Shown here: one piece after another, positions 63,452 through 64,000 of the stretch
Layout of the letters: each line of letters opens with the position of its first letter
Position numbering within the stretch: position 1 is the stretch's first letter
NCBI RefSeq assembly: GCF_008271805.1
Contig: NZ_VSRY01000165.1
Span: forward strand, 62,001-126,000
Direction: 5' to 3'
DNA from: Streptomyces sp. TRM49041
Lineage (GTDB): Bacteria > Actinomycetota > Actinomycetes > Streptomycetales > Streptomycetaceae
DNA: 64,000 bases
Translations under genes and position numbers: made by a program
The notes under the pieces: generated by a model
The model's database searches: none
Told to the model about the DNA's origin: nothing
Seen by the model: the letters and a program-made list of their open reading frames with translations, nothing else

Positions 63452-63826
63452 TCAGCCGGCGAACTCGGTGTACTCGTCGGCGGAGAGCAGGTCCTTCGGC
63501 TCCTCCGCGACGCGCACCTTGAAGAGCCAGCCGCCCTCGAACGGAGCGGTGTTCACCAGCGACGGGTCGTCCACGACCTCCTGGTTCGCCTCGACGATCT
63601 CACCGGAGACCGGCGAGTACAGGTCGCTGACGGACTTGGTGGACTCCAGCTCACCACAGGTCTCGCCCGCGGTGACCGTGGCGCCGACCTCGGGGAGCTG
63701 GACGTACACGACGTCGCCCAGGGCGTTCGCCGCGTGCTCCGTGATACCGACCGTCGCGACGCCGTCCTCGGCGGGCGACAGCCACTCGTGCTCCTTGCTG
63801 TAGCGCAGCTGCTGGGGGTTGCTCAT
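63452..63826 (-). CDS. gcvH: Glycine cleavage system H protein
   Basis: Lipoyl carrier protein of the glycine cleavage complex, about 124 residues, the standard length. Lipoyl-lysine in ELESTKSVSDLYSPVSGEI; N-terminal KEHEWLSPAEDGVATVGITE. It shuttles the aminomethyl group between P, T and L proteins. ATG 63826. Between gcvT and glyA. Confidence 0.96.
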   Translation of the reverse strand: MSNPQQLRYSKEHEWLSPAEDGVATVGITEHAANALGDVVYVQLPEVGATVTAGETCGELESTKSVSDLYSPVSGEIVEANQEVVDDPSLVNTAPFEGGWLFKVRVAEEPKDLLSADEYTEFAG

Positions 63827-63947
63827 GACCTGGATTCTCCTGTACGCGGGGGAGTGGTGGTGAACGGGGAGGGGGTGCGCGGGATCACGTCCGGCGCCGC
63901 GGGCGTCGCGAGCGTGCCGCCCGGAGGCGTGCTCTCTCGCGAGCGTG

Positions 63948-64000
63948 TCACTTCTGGCGCTTGTAGAACGGCAGCGCCACGACCTCGTACGGCTCGTGGG
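63948..64000 (-). CDS. gcvT: Aminomethyltransferase, C-terminal end (partial)
   Basis: The minus-strand frame entering from the right edge encodes HEPYEVVALPFYKRQK-stop, the typical C-terminus of actinobacterial GcvT, the T protein of the glycine cleavage system. The rest lies outside the window. 121 bases separate it from gcvH, with no recognised riboswitch; gcvT-gcvH-glyA-sdaA form one functional block for glycine and serine turnover. Confidence 0.85.
   Translation of the reverse strand, partial: HEPYEVVALPFYKRQK

Noticed and set aside
63827..63947. Glycine riboswitch between gcvT and gcvH
   Set aside because: No paired aptamer-like structure seen; any riboswitch would be upstream of gcvT, outside the window.

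Overview
High-GC actinobacterial chromosome, almost certainly Streptomyces. The evidence is very high GC with G/C third positions, many GTG/TTG starts, 4-base start/stop overlaps, XRE-DUF397 gene pairs, and a glgB-maltokinase-treS-glgE / glgP block. From memory this block matches the S. coelicolor SCO5440-SCO5444 neighbourhood. The right end resembles the conserved gcvT-gcvH-glyA-sdaA block. The window reads as a conserved chromosomal backbone interrupted by accessory insertions.

Backbone. A truncated HelD/HelR-type RNA-polymerase-recycling ATPase (2-2185) faces the GlgE-pathway operon (glgE, treS, maltokinase, glgB; 10246 down to 2192, minus strand). Together these interconvert trehalose, maltose, maltose-1-phosphate and branched alpha-glucan. 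glgP (18581-21229) and glgX (39685-42033) degrade the glucan. Other backbone genes are a secreted thermolysin-type protease, a coupled pair of ABC exporters, two tandem L,D-transpeptidase lipoproteins, a crotonase, an RsbW-like ATP-binding protein, a beta-propeller lipoprotein, a GNAT enzyme, an EF-hand protein, and sdaA-glyA-gcvH-gcvT (partial).

Accessory region A (10535-18446) sits between glgE and glgP. It holds an NmrA-type reductase, an AraC regulator, an HpaB-type flavin monooxygenase, an MFS exporter, a PrnB-type heme enzyme and a PhzS-type FAD monooxygenase. It looks like a small, uncharacterised aromatic-metabolite cluster.

Accessory region B (about 23.9-33.0 kb) is a patchwork: XRE regulators, DUF397, unknown proteins, kinase-like proteins, a SLATT-like two-TM protein, an FHA-like plus Ser/Thr kinase pair, and two apparently broken reading frames. 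Next to it is a secreted set: a ricin-type lectin, an LGFP-repeat protein and a Tat-exported esterase (33135-35685).

Accessory region C (49125-60618) is the most exciting. A kinase-like/SF1-helicase fusion is followed by a very large PLD-like protein, the gene pair that defines type I Mokosh anti-phage systems. Here it is joined by a translationally coupled GHKL histidine-kinase-like ATPase, a convergent SARP-like/receiver response regulator with inverted domain order, and a divergent small membrane protein with 36-bp tandem repeats. The active-site motifs of the pseudokinase and the PLD domains are altered. I propose this as a two-component-controlled Mokosh-like defence module not described in this form.

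A 31-34-bp palindromic element occurs three times, each copy inside a transporter gene and in frame (twice in the MFS gene, once in an ABC gene). No rRNA, tRNA, CRISPR array, insertion sequence or replication origin was found.
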